Positions 35,748 through 48,400 of a DNA stretch of 64,000 nucleotides are shown here, one piece after another (positions within the stretch are counted from its first letter, which is position 1; each line of letters begins with the position of its first letter). The notes under the pieces are model-generated. The model worked only from the letters and a program-made list of their open reading frames with translations. It did not search any database and was not told the DNA's origin. Origin of the DNA: Litoditis marina (lineage: Eukaryota; Nematoda; Chromadorea; Rhabditida; Rhabditidae); assembly GCA_964036275.1 (NCBI GenBank), contig OZ038436.1:4000936-4064935 (forward strand). Reading direction: 5' to 3'. A program made the translations under genes and the position numbers.

Positions 35748-36188
35748 TAGTTCGTTTCAACCATCGATAGCAGCAAGTTACAGTAGATTTTAGTGGGCGG
35801 AGTCAATTGTGTTGGAAAGTTTCCAACAGCGGTCAGCATAATCAAAATTGTGCACCAGCTGGGTATTGAACTCAGCTGTGATGAGTGGCGCGGCGCCCAC
35901 AAGCAGCCGGCCATCGGAACATGATGGGCAAAACCAAAAACAGTGATATACAATCACCTTTTCAGGCCGTGTTTCAATGCTTTTTTTAACGCACAAAAAG
36001 TTCTTTAAATTACTCTCCGATATGGTGGTAACCTTTTGAAAACAACAAATTGGCGAAAATCTTAAAAGAACCACTTTTTGAATTTTTATTTACAATGAAA
36101 AGACTGGCAAGCTGCCAGATCAGTCGTCTGCAATATAGGGTGCGCTCGGCCAGCATGGCTGACTGCTATCGATGGGTGGAACGAACTA
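35748..36188. mobile_element. TA-flanked MITE inserted in core 3
   Basis: 441 bp absent from the other cores, which read GGTATGGG at this site. It is flanked by a TA duplication (35746-35747 and 36189-36190). The terminal inverted repeats begin TAGTTCGTT and share ATCGATAGCAG, matching at about 23 of 25 positions. TA duplication with imperfect inverted repeats is typical of Tc1/mariner-type non-autonomous elements. No transposase ORF. Confidence 0.85.
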
Positions 36189-36407
36189 TATGGGTTTAAA
36201 CTACAAATACAGCAGGACGATCGGATCTACGTAGTTTCGCTGAAGCGATCCATTACAGACTGCTAACTTTCACCGTAATGCAATCCCAGACTTAATACTT
36301 GACAACTTGGTACTGCTATGAATGTTTATTGAAATGGCGATTAATAAAACGTGAAAGGTTATTGTTCAAAGTCGGTCTCGTATAGGAATCTTTTTGATTC
36401 TCTACAG

Positions 36408-36643
36408 ATATTCCACTATGGTGGGGTATTAGTCTCGAAGCATATTGGACACAACGGTGGAGTAATGGCCGAATACCGTACAATCAGCCTGCAAATAGCG
36501 ACTTATTGAAATTAGTGTTAGCAAAGTTTACTGTTTCATACGAAAATGTCACACTCTCATTTGGTGTCCGTCTCATTGTAGGTTTGATACCTATATTTTG
36601 CACTTCACCTTTCTTGTGTTTTCTGATCACCCGAAAGCCTTGA
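36408..36643 (+). pseudogene. Terminal-exon-like ORF (methyltransferase-like?), core 3
   Basis: Open from acceptor to TGA. SNGRIPYN form; LIPIF instead of LISIF, shared with cores 4 and 5. Confidence 0.3.
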
Positions 36644-37294
36644 ACGTTGCCTTAAATAAAACAATAATAGAAGTCCCGAGTTACTACTGTAGGAGTCGAA
36701 GCAGGAATGACAAGAACTAAATGACTGGCATCTCTCACTTCAACTGACTTTGGACAGTTAAATACGATAGTCTAGTTCGAGCTTTCATCGACTTGGGCTA
36801 ACCATACCGCGCTAAATTCGTTTCCGGAAAGAAAGTTGTTGACCGACAATTTCAGCGATTGTTCCAAAGTCCTTTCTCAACCACATGACGGTGGCTTATT
36901 CAGAATAGATGCCGAGAGCTGCCCATATTTTCTTTAAACTCTGCAAATGGGTATAGAAGTGGCTTAATTTGCATATGATAACAATTTTCTTATTAGAAAT
37001 GCAATGAGCAGGGATCAAACCACGAACATCCATTCGGCTAAGTCCGAATCGAATCTAGAACATGAGAAGTGGCATGAAATTACCATAACCTGTTCCTTTT
37101 TGGTTTTAATTGGTTACTTGAAAACGCATTTCGGAAATTGTGTGCAGATTCAATTCAGTTGATGGATCTATCTATACGTTCGTTCTAAAACTACAAGATT
37201 CTCGGATCAGACCGACGTTTTTCGAGACCAACTACAAACACCGCAGCAAAAGTGATCTATATAGTGTCCTATCCGAGTGTTTCGTTGGTTCCAG

Positions 37295-37491
37295 ATCCCG
37301 GTGTGCATGTCGATTCCGGGTCTGCGCGACGCGTTGGCGCAAGTGCTGCGCGATTGCGCGCCGCGCGTCGATTTGATGCGCGGCTGTCGCGCGGCGACGC
37401 ACGCCGACTCTCGCGTCCTGCTCACCAACTTCCTCGACGCGCAGCAGCGAACCGCGCCAATAGGAATACGCACCAAATGTGCCGTCTGCGG
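37295..37491 (+). pseudogene. vps-41: Captured VPS41 exon with lost donor, core 3
   Basis: Coding part unchanged, but the donor GTAGGT has become ATAGGT at 37492, so the exon could not be spliced at its normal 3' end in this copy. Confidence 0.75.
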
Positions 37492-37673
37492 ATAGGTCAA
37501 ATGCATGACAACAATTTTATGTCTTTCTATTAAATGGTGAATACTCTTACCAATTTACTTTGGTCAGTTGTTATAACAAAAATTATCAACGAATTATCCA
37601 ATTTGCTGGATTCTTGTTTGTTTCGGTTTTGAAAAGTAACGTTTTACCTATTTGTAGTCTAAGTTTGTTTGTA

Positions 37674-40143
37674 ACGAATTCAAATTCCAAGAAAACGAGG
37701 CGAACGTTTACAGAAACTGCCAAGGTAGCCCTACGGGCATTGGGCAGTGATGCCAAGTTTGATCAAAAACTTATCTGTATTCGCTTAGATCTAATTTTGT
37801 TTACAATTTAATTGTATTTCTAAATATATCAACGATTAGGTGGTAAATTGATGTTTACGATTTCAAATTCCAAGAAAACGAGGCGAACGTTTACAGAAAC
37901 TGCCAAGGTAGCCCTACGGGTATTGGGCAGTGATGCCAAGTTTGATCAAAAACTTATCTATATTCGCTTAGAACTAATTTTGTTTACAATTCAATTGTTT
38001 TTTCTAAATATATCAACGATTAGGTGGTAAATTGATGTTTACGATTTCAAATTCCAAGAAAACGAGGCGAACGTTTACAGAAACTGCCGAGGTAGCCCTA
38101 CGGGCATTGGGCAGTGATGCCAAGTTTGATCAAAAACTTATCTATATTCGCTTAGAACTAATTTTGTTTACAATTTAATTGCATTTCTAAATATATCAAC
38201 GATTAGGTGGTAAATTGATGTTTACGATTTCAAATTCCAAGAAAACGAGGCGAACGTTTACAGAAACTGCCGAGGTAGCCCTACGGGCATTGGGCAGTGA
38301 TGCCAAGTTTGATCAAAAACTTATCTATATTCGCTTAGAACTAATTTTGTTTAGAATTTGATTGTCTTTTTGAATATATCAACGATTAGGTGATAAACTG
38401 ATGTTTACAATGTCAAATTCCAAGAAAACGAGGCGAACGTTTACAGAAACTGCCGAGGTAGCCCTACGGGCATGTGGCAGTGATACCAAGGTTGGTCAAA
38501 GACTTATCTTTATTCGCTTAAAACTAATTTTGTTTACAATTTAATTGTATTTCTGAATATATCAACGATTAGGTGGTAAATTGATGTTTACGATTTCAAA
38601 TTCCAAGAAAACGAGGCGAACGTTTACAGAACTGCCGAGGTAGCCCTACGGGCATTGGGCAGTGATACCAAGGTTGATCAAAAACTTATCTATATTCGCT
38701 TAGAACTAATTTTGTTTACAATTTAATTGTATTTCTAAATATATCAACGATTAGGTGGTAAATTGATGTTTACGATTTCAAATTCCAAGAAAACGAGGTG
38801 AACGTTTACAGAAACTGCCGAGGTAGCCCTACGGGCATTGGGCAGTGATACCAAGGTTGATCAAAAACTTATCTATATTCGCTTAGAACTAATTTTGTTT
38901 ACAATTTAATTGTATTTCTAAATATATCAACGATTGGGTGGTAAATTGATGTTTACGATTTCAAATTCCAAGAAAACGAGGCGAACGTTTACAGAAACTG
39001 CCGAGGTAGCCCTACGGGCATGTGGCAGTGATACCAAGGCTGGTCAAAGACTTATCTTTATTCGCTTAAAACTAATTTTGTTTACAATTTAATTGTATTT
39101 CTAAATATATCAACGATTAGGTGGTAAATTGATGTTTACGATTTCAAATTCCAAGAAAACGAGGTGAACGTTTACAGAAACTGCCGAGGTAGCCCTACGG
39201 GCATTGGGCAGTGATGCCAAGTTTGATCAAAAACTTATCTATATTCGCTTAGAACTAATTTTGTTTAGAATTTGATTGTCTTTTTGAATATATCAACGAT
39301 TAGGTGATAAACTGATGTTTACAATGTCAAATTCCAAGAAAACGAGGCGAACGTTTACAGAAACTGCCGAGGTAGCCCTACGGGCATGTGGCAGTGATAC
39401 CAAGGTTGGTCAAAGACTTATCTATATTCGCTTAGAACTAATTTTGTTAACAATTTAATTGTATTTCTAAATATATCAACGATTAGGTGGTAAATTGATG
39501 TTTACGATTTCAAATTCCAAGAAAACGAGGCGAACGTTTACAGAAACTGCCGAGGTAGCCCTACGGGCATTGGGCAGTGATACCAAGGTTGGTCAAAGAC
39601 TTATCTATATTCGCTTAGAACTAATTTTGTTTACAATTTGATTGTATTTCTAAATATATCAACGATTAGGTGGTAAATTGATGTTTACGATTTCAAATTC
39701 CAAGAAAACGAGGCGAACGTTTACAGAAACTGCCGAGGTAGCCCTACGGGCATTGGGCAGTGATACCAAGGTTGATCAAAAACTTATCTATATTCGCTTA
39801 GAACTACATTTGTTTAGAATTTGATTGTCTTTTTGAATATATCAACGATTAGGTGATAAACTGATGTTTACAATGTCAAATTCCAAGAAAACGAGGCGAA
39901 CGTTTACAGAAACTGCCGAGGTAGCCCTACGGGCATGTGGCAGTGATACCAAGGTTGGTCAAAGACTTATCTTTATTCGCTTAAAACTAATTTTGTTTAG
40001 AATTTGATTGTCTTTTTGAATATATCAACGATTAGGTGATAAACTGATGTTTACAATGTCAAATTCCAAGAAAACGAGGCGAACGTTTACAGAAACTGCC
40101 GAGGTAGCCCTACGGGCATTGGGCAGTGATACCAAGGTTGATC
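37674..40143. repeat. 183-bp satellite array S4 (about 13.5 monomers)
   Basis: Contains long runs that match the order of variants in S2 (for example TTTTTTCTAAATATATC near 37998 and the CAGAACTGCC deletion near 38629), followed by private monomers, including one with GAACTACATTTG near 39806 that recurs in S5. Confidence 0.95.
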
Positions 40144-40246
40144 AAAGACTTTCGAAGACTTATCTATATTTAGTTTTTTTTCTCTCACGTAACTTAAAAT
40201 GTATGGGTGATGTGCGTTAATACAAAAAATTGAACACTTCGCTAAC

Positions 40247-40343
40247 CTCAGAAGCTGCTGCATGTGCAGCCTGTTCGAAATCCAAAACGACGGTGATGTC
40301 CGCCGTTGGGTGGTTGAACTGGACCATGGCGTCGTGAATGGCC
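40247..40343 (-). pseudogene. MULE-like transposase exon fragment (core 4)
   Basis: Same as in core 1. Confidence 0.5.
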
Positions 40344-41270
40344 CTGAAAATGGTGGTGTAGGTCGTTTTACTCAACACACACCAATTCGCCGAGATGCTA
40401 GCTTTGTTGAAACGCCGAAAAGTGTAATTCGTTGGAGTTTGTTGATATTTTCTGCTGATTTTGAGTTTTTCTTATAGTACCTACTCACGATCATACACAA
40501 AAATTTAACTTTGGTGCCATTTAATAAGAAAGACTACATGATCATGCTTTGGTCCTGCTCCGTGCTCGCCTACCTCTACGCACATCTGCTCCACTTGTAG
40601 TTGGATCACATTCCTGAAGTCAACAGTTTTTCTTTTTCTCATGTTCCGGACATCATAATTTGGTTCTAACCTCTGGAACATAATTGAGGTTCAAGGTAAA
40701 TCCCCAATTATCTATCGCCTTTCCAATATTCTCACCCAGGTGTGCTACTCAAAACTGAAACCCCAATTAACTCGTAGGCGTGGCATCTTGGTGTAACCTT
40801 TGACCCTCTATAATTCTCATTACCGGATCATACATCTCTCGAAAGTACTACATACTTACCTATACAATATTTATGTTCTCCCCATCAGGTTAGCTTTTTT
40901 CATATTTCTTTACCAGAAATCTCAATTGTTCCTAATGAACCAGATGTTTATCGAGAATATAAGGTTTGCAATTGTTCACCAAATCTTAGCTGTAACCAGC
41001 GCTTCGCGATCAAACTACAAACCTGTATAACGTAGCGAAGCGAGCGTGTATTCCGTGGAACAAATATTTTGGCTGTTTTCAGTTAACACATTCGATCTCT
41101 CAATTGTATTCTGCTGTGTTTGTGAACAATAGTTCGAGCAGTTGTGTAGCAGTAGAACGCATTATACGTTTTGGACTAAAAAGAGAACGTTTTACCCATA
41201 TTCGTGTAATTGATTTCTTCAAGGAAATCAACCGTTTGATGAAGAATATCAGATTTTTTTCACTACGCTT

Positions 41271-41981
41271 TAGGGTTGTTAGAATTGGAATTGGAATTGG
41301 AATTGGAATTGATAGAATTGAGATAATCACCCAAAAGAATTGCAATTCCAATTCTTTTTGTCTGTCGAAAAGAATTGGAATTGCAATTCCAATTCTTTTG
41401 TATGTCGAAAATGGTTGGAATTGCAATTCCAATTCTTTTGTATGTCGAAAAATTTCTGGAATTGCAATTCCAATTCTTTCGTATATCAGAACAACTGGAA
41501 TTGGAATTGGAATTGACTTGATTTTCGCTCAGAATTAATTCATAATCGATTTACAATTCCATGCTGTTTTTCGTTGTTCATTATCAAATTACCAATGTTC
41601 CTTATGTATTTCGTTCAATGGAACCAAAGTGAACATTGTTTATCTTCGTTCTTTGAAGAAAAAAACTGACATGAAGTTGGAAACACAGTCAATTCCAATC
41701 AATTCCAATCAATTCCAATCAATTCCAATGGAATTGGAATTGAGAATCTGAGATTTCGAGGAATTGATTGGAATTGGAATTGGAATTGAGCAGTTTTTGA
41801 AAATCTAAAAGAATTGGAATTGGAATTGAGTGGTTTTGAGAATTGCAAAAGAATTGGAATTGGAATTGAGTGGTTTTCGAGAATTGAAAAAGAATTGGGA
41901 TTGGAATTGAGTGGTTTTTGAGAAACGAAAAAGAATTGGAATTGGAATTGACTTGATTTTTGGAATTGATTAACAACCCTA
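41271..41981. mobile_element. hAT-type MITE with GGAATT-repeat interior
   Basis: 711 bp present only in core 4. It is bounded by the perfect 11-bp inverted repeat TAGGGTTGTTA / TAACAACCCTA and flanked by an 8-bp target duplication CTACGCTT (41263-41270 and 41982-41989). Eight-bp duplication and this type of terminus are typical of hAT elements. Both ends are filled with (GGAATT)n hexamers, in opposite orientation in places (GGAATTGCAATTCC palindromes), and the middle (about 41520-41690) is non-repetitive. The short ORFs come from the hexamers. Confidence 0.9.
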
Positions 41982-42400
41982 CTACGCTTGAATGGTACTG
42001 ACTTTTTTAGGAAATATGTGAAGTGCGGGTGGTGATGGTGAAAGGCTTCGGTTGATCGTATCGAAAAGAAATACCAGCTTGGTTTCCGATCAGTTTCCGA
42101 TACTTTCTTCAATTACTGGACAAGGTAATTTAGTTTTATTACTACAATAAAAGTAACTTGACGTAAACTTCACTAAGTAGAAGTTTTATTATCTAGAAAT
42201 TTACGGGCTTCAAGCCTATTTTCGTACTTTGGTGGAGGTGCGGAGGCCAAAACGGTGTAACTTTGAACTTAATCAATATAGGTAATTTAAAAAGTTGAGA
42301 GCAATGTAGCGATGTGTAGAACATGGTGTATGAAATTATCATTCTCAACGGCACAACTTTGTTGAATAAGCTGTGTCGTTGAGAATGATTGTCATTAACT

Positions 42401-42859
42401 AACTAACTGAACCGTCTTGACACTGGATAGCATTGTTGCATGCATGATCGAACTATTCGATTTTTGGTATAGAGTTACAAGAACGGGCAAACTCAAAACA
42501 GCGCAGAGTTTATGTCTTATTACTCTGTATTTTGTGACCGTCTATTGCATCCCTCTGTTTTTACACATGGCACAGCCAACGTGCATACATCTCATCCCAG
42601 CCAAACATGCCAATCCGGATGATCTCTTCACAAAACATATCTTCATTACAACGTCTCTTTCAAGATAACTATTGTCCCACAAATCATTTGGTTCAATCGC
42701 CGTCGTCCAGCACTGTCAAATTGCATGTAATATTATGAGAGCGTAACAGGGTAACCATACCCTTTTTTTTCTCAACTTTTCTCTCCATTTACTCCATTGG
42801 AGTGCCACATACTATGTGGAAGTCACGTGTTAAATCACGAATAAATCTATTCTATTCTA
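42401..42859 (+). mobile_element. Non-LTR-like (LINE/SINE 3' end) insertion
   Basis: 459 bp present only in core 4, flanked by TAACT (42396-42400 and 42860-42864). Its 3' end reads AATAAATCTATTCTATTCTA, a short-repeat tail like that of CR1/RTE-type or SINE elements. The 83-codon ORF inside (42417-42668) shows no reverse-transcriptase motif I recognise. The insertion lies about 10 bp to the right of the conserved hairpin. Confidence 0.6.
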
Positions 42860-42929
42860 TAACTCAAAAAAACCTGAAAAACTAATATTTCAAGTGGGAT
42901 TTTGACTTTTAAGTATGCTGTGATTTCAG

Positions 42930-43040
42930 GTGACGGAAGCGCTTGCTCCCCCGACGGCTCTGCCCAAACGAAGTTCCGTCCCTTCCATGAGCACGCAGGA
43001 CGATGTCGAGGACACGACACTCAATTATGCGTGTTTACAA
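42930..43040 (+). CDS. VTEALAPP exon, core 4
   Basis: Open with both splice sites; STQDDVEDTT form. Confidence 0.5.
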
Positions 43041-43289
43041 GTGAGATATTTGTGGTTGTTTTGGGTTAGTATGGTTTGTTCATGATCAATATAAACGAAA
43101 ATTATCTGTTCGAATGAATTAGATTTCATTAGTTTGCTCCCGTATCGAACTATTGAACGTTTTTCGCTACACCTCAATCTGCTACATGTTTAAACAGAGA
43201 AGATTAGTTTATATCGCATCACAGGACTAATTTTCTTAAGTCTGGCCCAACTCTTTCGGTGAACCGGAAAAACGGAAAAACCAGGTTAG

Positions 43290-43526
43290 ATGAAGAATTC
43301 ACCGCGTAACGGACAGGATTGTAATATGTTGATGTTTTCTCCAGTTGATATTGCATTTGTGTGGCAGATCCATGACGATTCGCAGAAGCCGTTCTCACTT
43401 CCGAAGGATTCCCTGCTGTCTATCAACTCTCCCTCCACGAATGCGCGATCAAAATCTGGCAATCTCTTCTCAAAGGATTCATCACAACAAGCTCTTCTCG
43501 ACTACGCAACCATCAGACCGTTATGA
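43290..43526 (+). CDS. Terminal DYATIRPL ORF, core 4
   Basis: Intact; one private change, MLMFSP instead of MLMLSP. Confidence 0.35.
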   Translation: MKNSPRNGQDCNMLMFSPVDIAFVWQIHDDSQKPFSLPKDSLLSINSPSTNARSKSGNLFSKDSSQQALLDYATIRPL

Positions 43527-44187
43527 GACTCTGCTTATTAATATTTCTATAATAATATAAGGAGGTGTACCAATTTAATTTATTATATTTAATAGAGACA
43601 TAGCAGTCGATAGGAACTGTTTCTGTCCGAGTTGTTTCTGATTACTGGTTTTCTGAGCCCCTACCCATAACAAAATGCATTTGTTTCACTCGGTTTCGTT
43701 TCTTTCTCACAGAGATACTTATTATTATTATTCGTTTAACTTGTTATGAACATATTGTTTGTGTATTGACCGTAATCAATAAATAAATGTCCATGATTGG
43801 CATGGTTTTCAAAATTGGAAACGTTTTGTAAGGTGACGATCGATTTTCGCCGCTCCATAAAATTAGGGTTACTCATATACTACATTACAACACCTTCTTT
43901 TAGGATTTGAACGTCATTTAATTGTAGTTAGCGCTAAACACAGAGCATACATATCCAATCAGGTCAGGTATGGGTTTAAACTACAAATACAGCAGGACGA
44001 TCGGATCTACGTAGTTTCGCTGAAGCGATCCATTACAGACTGCTAACTTTCACCGTAATGCAATCCCAGACTTAATACTTGACAACTTGGTACTGCTATG
44101 AATGTTTATTGAAATGGCGATTGATAAAACGTGAAAGGTTATTGTTCAAAGTCGGTCTCGTATAGGAATCTTTTTGATTCTCTACAG

Positions 44188-44423
44188 ATATTCCACTATG
44201 GTGGGGTATTAGTCTCGAAGCATATTGGACACAACGGTGGAGTAATGACCGAATACCGTACAATCAGCCTGCAAATAGCGACTTATTGAAATTAGTGTTA
44301 GCAAAGTTTACTGTTTCATACGAAAATGTCACACTCTCATTTGGTGTCCGTCTCATTGTAGGTTTGATACCTATATTTTGCACTTCACCTTTCTTGTGTT
44401 TTCTGATCACCCGAAAGCCTTGA
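44188..44423 (+). pseudogene. Terminal-exon-like ORF (methyltransferase-like?), core 4
   Basis: Open from acceptor to TGA; carries SNDRIPYN (as core 2) and LIPIF (as cores 3 and 5), a combination suggesting exchange between cores. Confidence 0.3.
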
Positions 44424-45074
44424 ACGTTGCCTTAAATAAAACAATAATAGAAGTCCCGAGTTACTACTGTAGGAGTCGAAGCAGGAATGACAAGAACTAA
44501 ATGACTGGCATCTCTCACTTCAACTGACTTTGGACAGTTAAATACGATAGTCTAGTTCGAGCTTTCATCGACTTGGGCTAACCATACCGCGCTAAATTCG
44601 TTTCCGGAAAGAAAGTTGTTGACCGACAATTTCAGCGATTGTTCCAAAGTCCTTTCTCAACCACATGACGGTGGCTTATTCAGAATAGATGCCGAGAGCT
44701 GCCCATATTTTCTTTAAACTCTGCAAATGGGTATAGAAGTGGCTTAATTTGCATATGATAACAATTTTCTTATTAGAAATGCAATGAGCAGGGATCAAAC
44801 CGCGAACATCCATTCGGCTAAGTCAGAATCGAATCTAGAACATGAGAAGTGGCATGAAATTACCATAACCTGTTCCTTTTTGGTTTTAATTGGTTACTTG
44901 AAAACGCATTTCGGAAATTGTGTGCACATTCAATTCAGTTGATGGATCTATCTATACGTTCGTTCTAAAACTACAAGATTCTCGGATCAGACCGACGTTT
45001 TTCGAGACCAACTACAAACACCGCAGCAAAAGTGATCTATATAGTGTCCTATCCGAGTGTTTCGTTGGTTCCAG

Positions 45075-45271
45075 ATCCCGGTGTGCATGTCGATTCCGGG
45101 TCTGCGCGACGCGTTGGCGCAAGTGCTGCGCGATTGCGCGCCGCGCGTCGATTTGATGCGCGGCTGTCGCGCGGCGACGCACGCCGACTCTCGCGTCCTG
45201 CTCACCAACTTCCTCGACGCGCAGCAGCGAACCGCGCCAATAGGAATACGCACCAAATGTGCCGTCTGCGG
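45075..45271 (+). pseudogene. vps-41: Captured VPS41 exon, core 4
   Basis: Frame and both splice sites intact. Confidence 0.75.
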
Positions 45272-45453
45272 GTAGGTCAAATGCATGACAACAATTTTAT
45301 GTCTTTCTATTAAATGGTGAATACTCTTACCAATTTACTTTGGTGAGTTGTTATAACAAAAATTATCAACGAATTATCCAATTTGCTGGATTCTTGTTTG
45401 TTTCGGTTTTGAAAAGTAACGTTTTACCTATTTGTAGTCTAAGTTTGTTTGTA

Positions 45454-48400
45454 ACGATTTCAAATTCCAAGAAAACGAGGCGAACGTTTACAGAAACTGC
45501 CAAGGTAGCCCTACGGGCATTGGGCAGTGATGCCAAGTTTGATCAAAAACTTATCTATATTCGCTTAGAACTAATTTTGTTTACAATTTAATTGTATTTC
45601 TAAATATATCAACGATTAGGTGGTAAATTGATGTTTACGATTTCAAATTCCAAGAAAACGAGGCGAACGTTTACAGAAACTGCCAAGGTAGCCCTACGGG
45701 CATTGGGCAGTGATGCCAAGTTTGATCAAAAACTTATCTATATTCGCTTAGAACTAATTTTGTTTACAATTTAATTGTATTTCTAAATATATCAACGATT
45801 AGGTGGTAAATTGATGTTTACGATTTCAAGTTCCAAGAAAACGAGGCGAACGTTTACAGAAACTGCCGAGGTAGCCCTACGGGCATTGGGCAGTGATGCC
45901 AAGTTTGATCAAAAACTTATCTATATTCGCTTAGAACTAATTTTGTTTACAATTTAATTGTATTTCTGAATATATCAACGATTAGGTGGTAAATTGATGT
46001 TTACGATTTCAAATTCCAAGAAAACGAGGCGAACGTTTACAGAAACTGCCGAGTTAGCCCTACGGGCATTGGGCAGTGATGCCAAGTTTGATCAAAAACT
46101 TATCTATATTCGCTTAGAACTAATTTTGTTTAGAATTTGATTGTCTTTTTGAATATATCAACGATTAGGTGATAAACTGATGTTTACAATGTCAAATTCC
46201 AAGAAAACGAGGCGAACGTTTACAGAAATTGCCGAGGTAGCCCTACGGGCATGTGGCAGTGATACCAAGGTTGGTCAAAGACTTATCTTTATTCGCTTAA
46301 AACTAATTTTGTTTACAATTTAATTGTATTTCTAAATATATCAACGATTAGGTGGTAAATTGATGTTTACGATTTCAAATTCCAAGAAAACGAGGCGAAC
46401 GTTTACAGAAACTGCCGAGGTAGCCCTACGGGCATTGGGCAGTGATACCAAGGTTGATCAAAAACTTATCTATATTCGCTTAGAACTAATTTTGTTTACA
46501 ATTTAATTGTATTTCTAAATATATCAACGATTAGGTGGTAAATTGATGTTTACGATTTCAAATTCCAAGAAAACGAGGCGAACGTTTACAGAAACTGCCG
46601 AGGTAGCCCTACGGGCATTGGGCAGTGATACCAAGGTTGATCAAAAACTTATCTATATTCGCTTAGAACTAATTTTGTTTACAATTTAATTGTATTTCTA
46701 AATATATCAACGATTAGGTGGTAAATTGATGTTTACGATTTCAAATTCCAAGAAAACGAGGCGAACGTTTACAGAAACTGCCGAGGTAGCCCTACGGGCA
46801 TTGGGCAGTGATACCAAGGTTGATCAAAAACTTATCTATATTCGCTTAGAACTAATTTTGTTTACAATTTAATTGTATTTCTAAATATATCAACGATTAG
46901 GTGGTAAATTTATGTTTACGATTTCAAATTCCAAGAAAACGAGGCGAACGTTTACAGAAACTGCCAAGGTAGCCCTACGGGCATTGGGCAGTGATGCCAA
47001 GTTTGATCAAAAACTTATCTATATTCGCTTAGAACTAATTTTGTTTACAATTTAAATGTATTTCTAAATATATCAACGATTAGGTGGTAAATTGATGTTT
47101 ACGATTTCAAGTTCCAAGAAAACGAGGCGAACGTTTACAGAAACTGCCGAGGTAGCCCTACGGGCATTGGGCAGTGATGCCAAGTTTGATCAAAAACTTC
47201 TCTATATTCGCTTAGAACTAATTTTGTTTACAATTTAATTGTATTTCTAAATATATCAACGATTAGGTGGTAAATTGATGTTTACGATTTCAAATTCCAA
47301 GAAAACGAGGCGAACGTTTACAGAAACTGCCGAGGTAGCCCTACGGGCATTGGGCAGTGATACCAAGGTTGATCAAAAACTTATCTATATTCGCTTAGAA
47401 CTACATTTGTTTAGAATTTGATTGTCTTTTTGAATATATCAACGATTAGGTGATAAACTGATGTTTACAATGTCAAATTCCAAGAAAACGAGGCGAACGT
47501 TTACAGAAACTGCCGAGGTAGCCCTACGGGCATGTGGCAGTGATACCAAGGTTGGTCAAAGACTTATCTTTATTCGCTTAAAACTAATTTTGTTTACAAT
47601 TTAATTGTATTTCTAAATATATCAACGATTAGGTGGTAAATTGATGTTTACGATTTCAAATTCCAAGAAAACGAGGCGAACGTTTACAGAAACTGCCGAG
47701 GTAGCCCTACGGGCATTGGGCAGTGATACCAAGGTTGATCAAAAACTTATCTATATTCGCTTAGAACTAATTTTGTTTACAATTTAATTGTATTTCTAAA
47801 TATATCAACGATTAGGTGGTAAATTGATGTTTACGATTTCAAATTCCAAGAAAACGAGGCGAACGTTTACAGAAACTGCCAAGGTAGCCCTACGGGCATT
47901 GGGCAGTGATGCCAAGTTTGATCAAAAACTTATCTATATTCGCTTAGAACTAATTTTGTTTACAATTTAAATGTATTTCTAAATATATCAACGATTAGGT
48001 GGTAAATTGATGTTTACGATTTCAAGTTCCAAGAAAACGAGGCGAACGTTTACAGAAACTGCCGAGGTAGCCCTACGGGCATTGGGCAGTGCTGCCAAGT
48101 TTGATCAAAAACTTCTCTATATTCGCTTAGAACTAATTTTGTTTACAATTTAATTGTATTTCTAAATATATCAACGATTAGGTGGTAAATTGATGTTTAC
48201 GATTTCAAATTCCAAGAAAACGAGGCGAACGTTTACAGAAACTGCCGAGGTAGCCCTACGGGCATTGGGCAGTGATACCAAGGTTGATCAAAAACTTATC
48301 TATATTCGCTTAGAACTACATTTGTTTAGAATTTGATTGTCTTTTTGAATATATCAACGATTAGGTGATAAACTGATGTTTACAATGTCAAATTCCAAGA

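Larger units (their letters stand above)
33098..37673. repeat. Macro-unit core 3 (with 441-bp insertion)
   Basis: Same content and order as core 1, enlarged by the insertion at 35748-36188. Its VPS41 donor is mutated. Confidence 0.9.
40144..45453. repeat. Macro-unit core 4 (two insertions)
   Basis: Same content and order as core 1, enlarged to 5.3 kb by a hAT-type MITE and a non-LTR-like insert. It shares with core 6 a 6-bp deletion (TTTGGTTCTAACC) in the unassigned minus-strand ORF. Confidence 0.9.
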
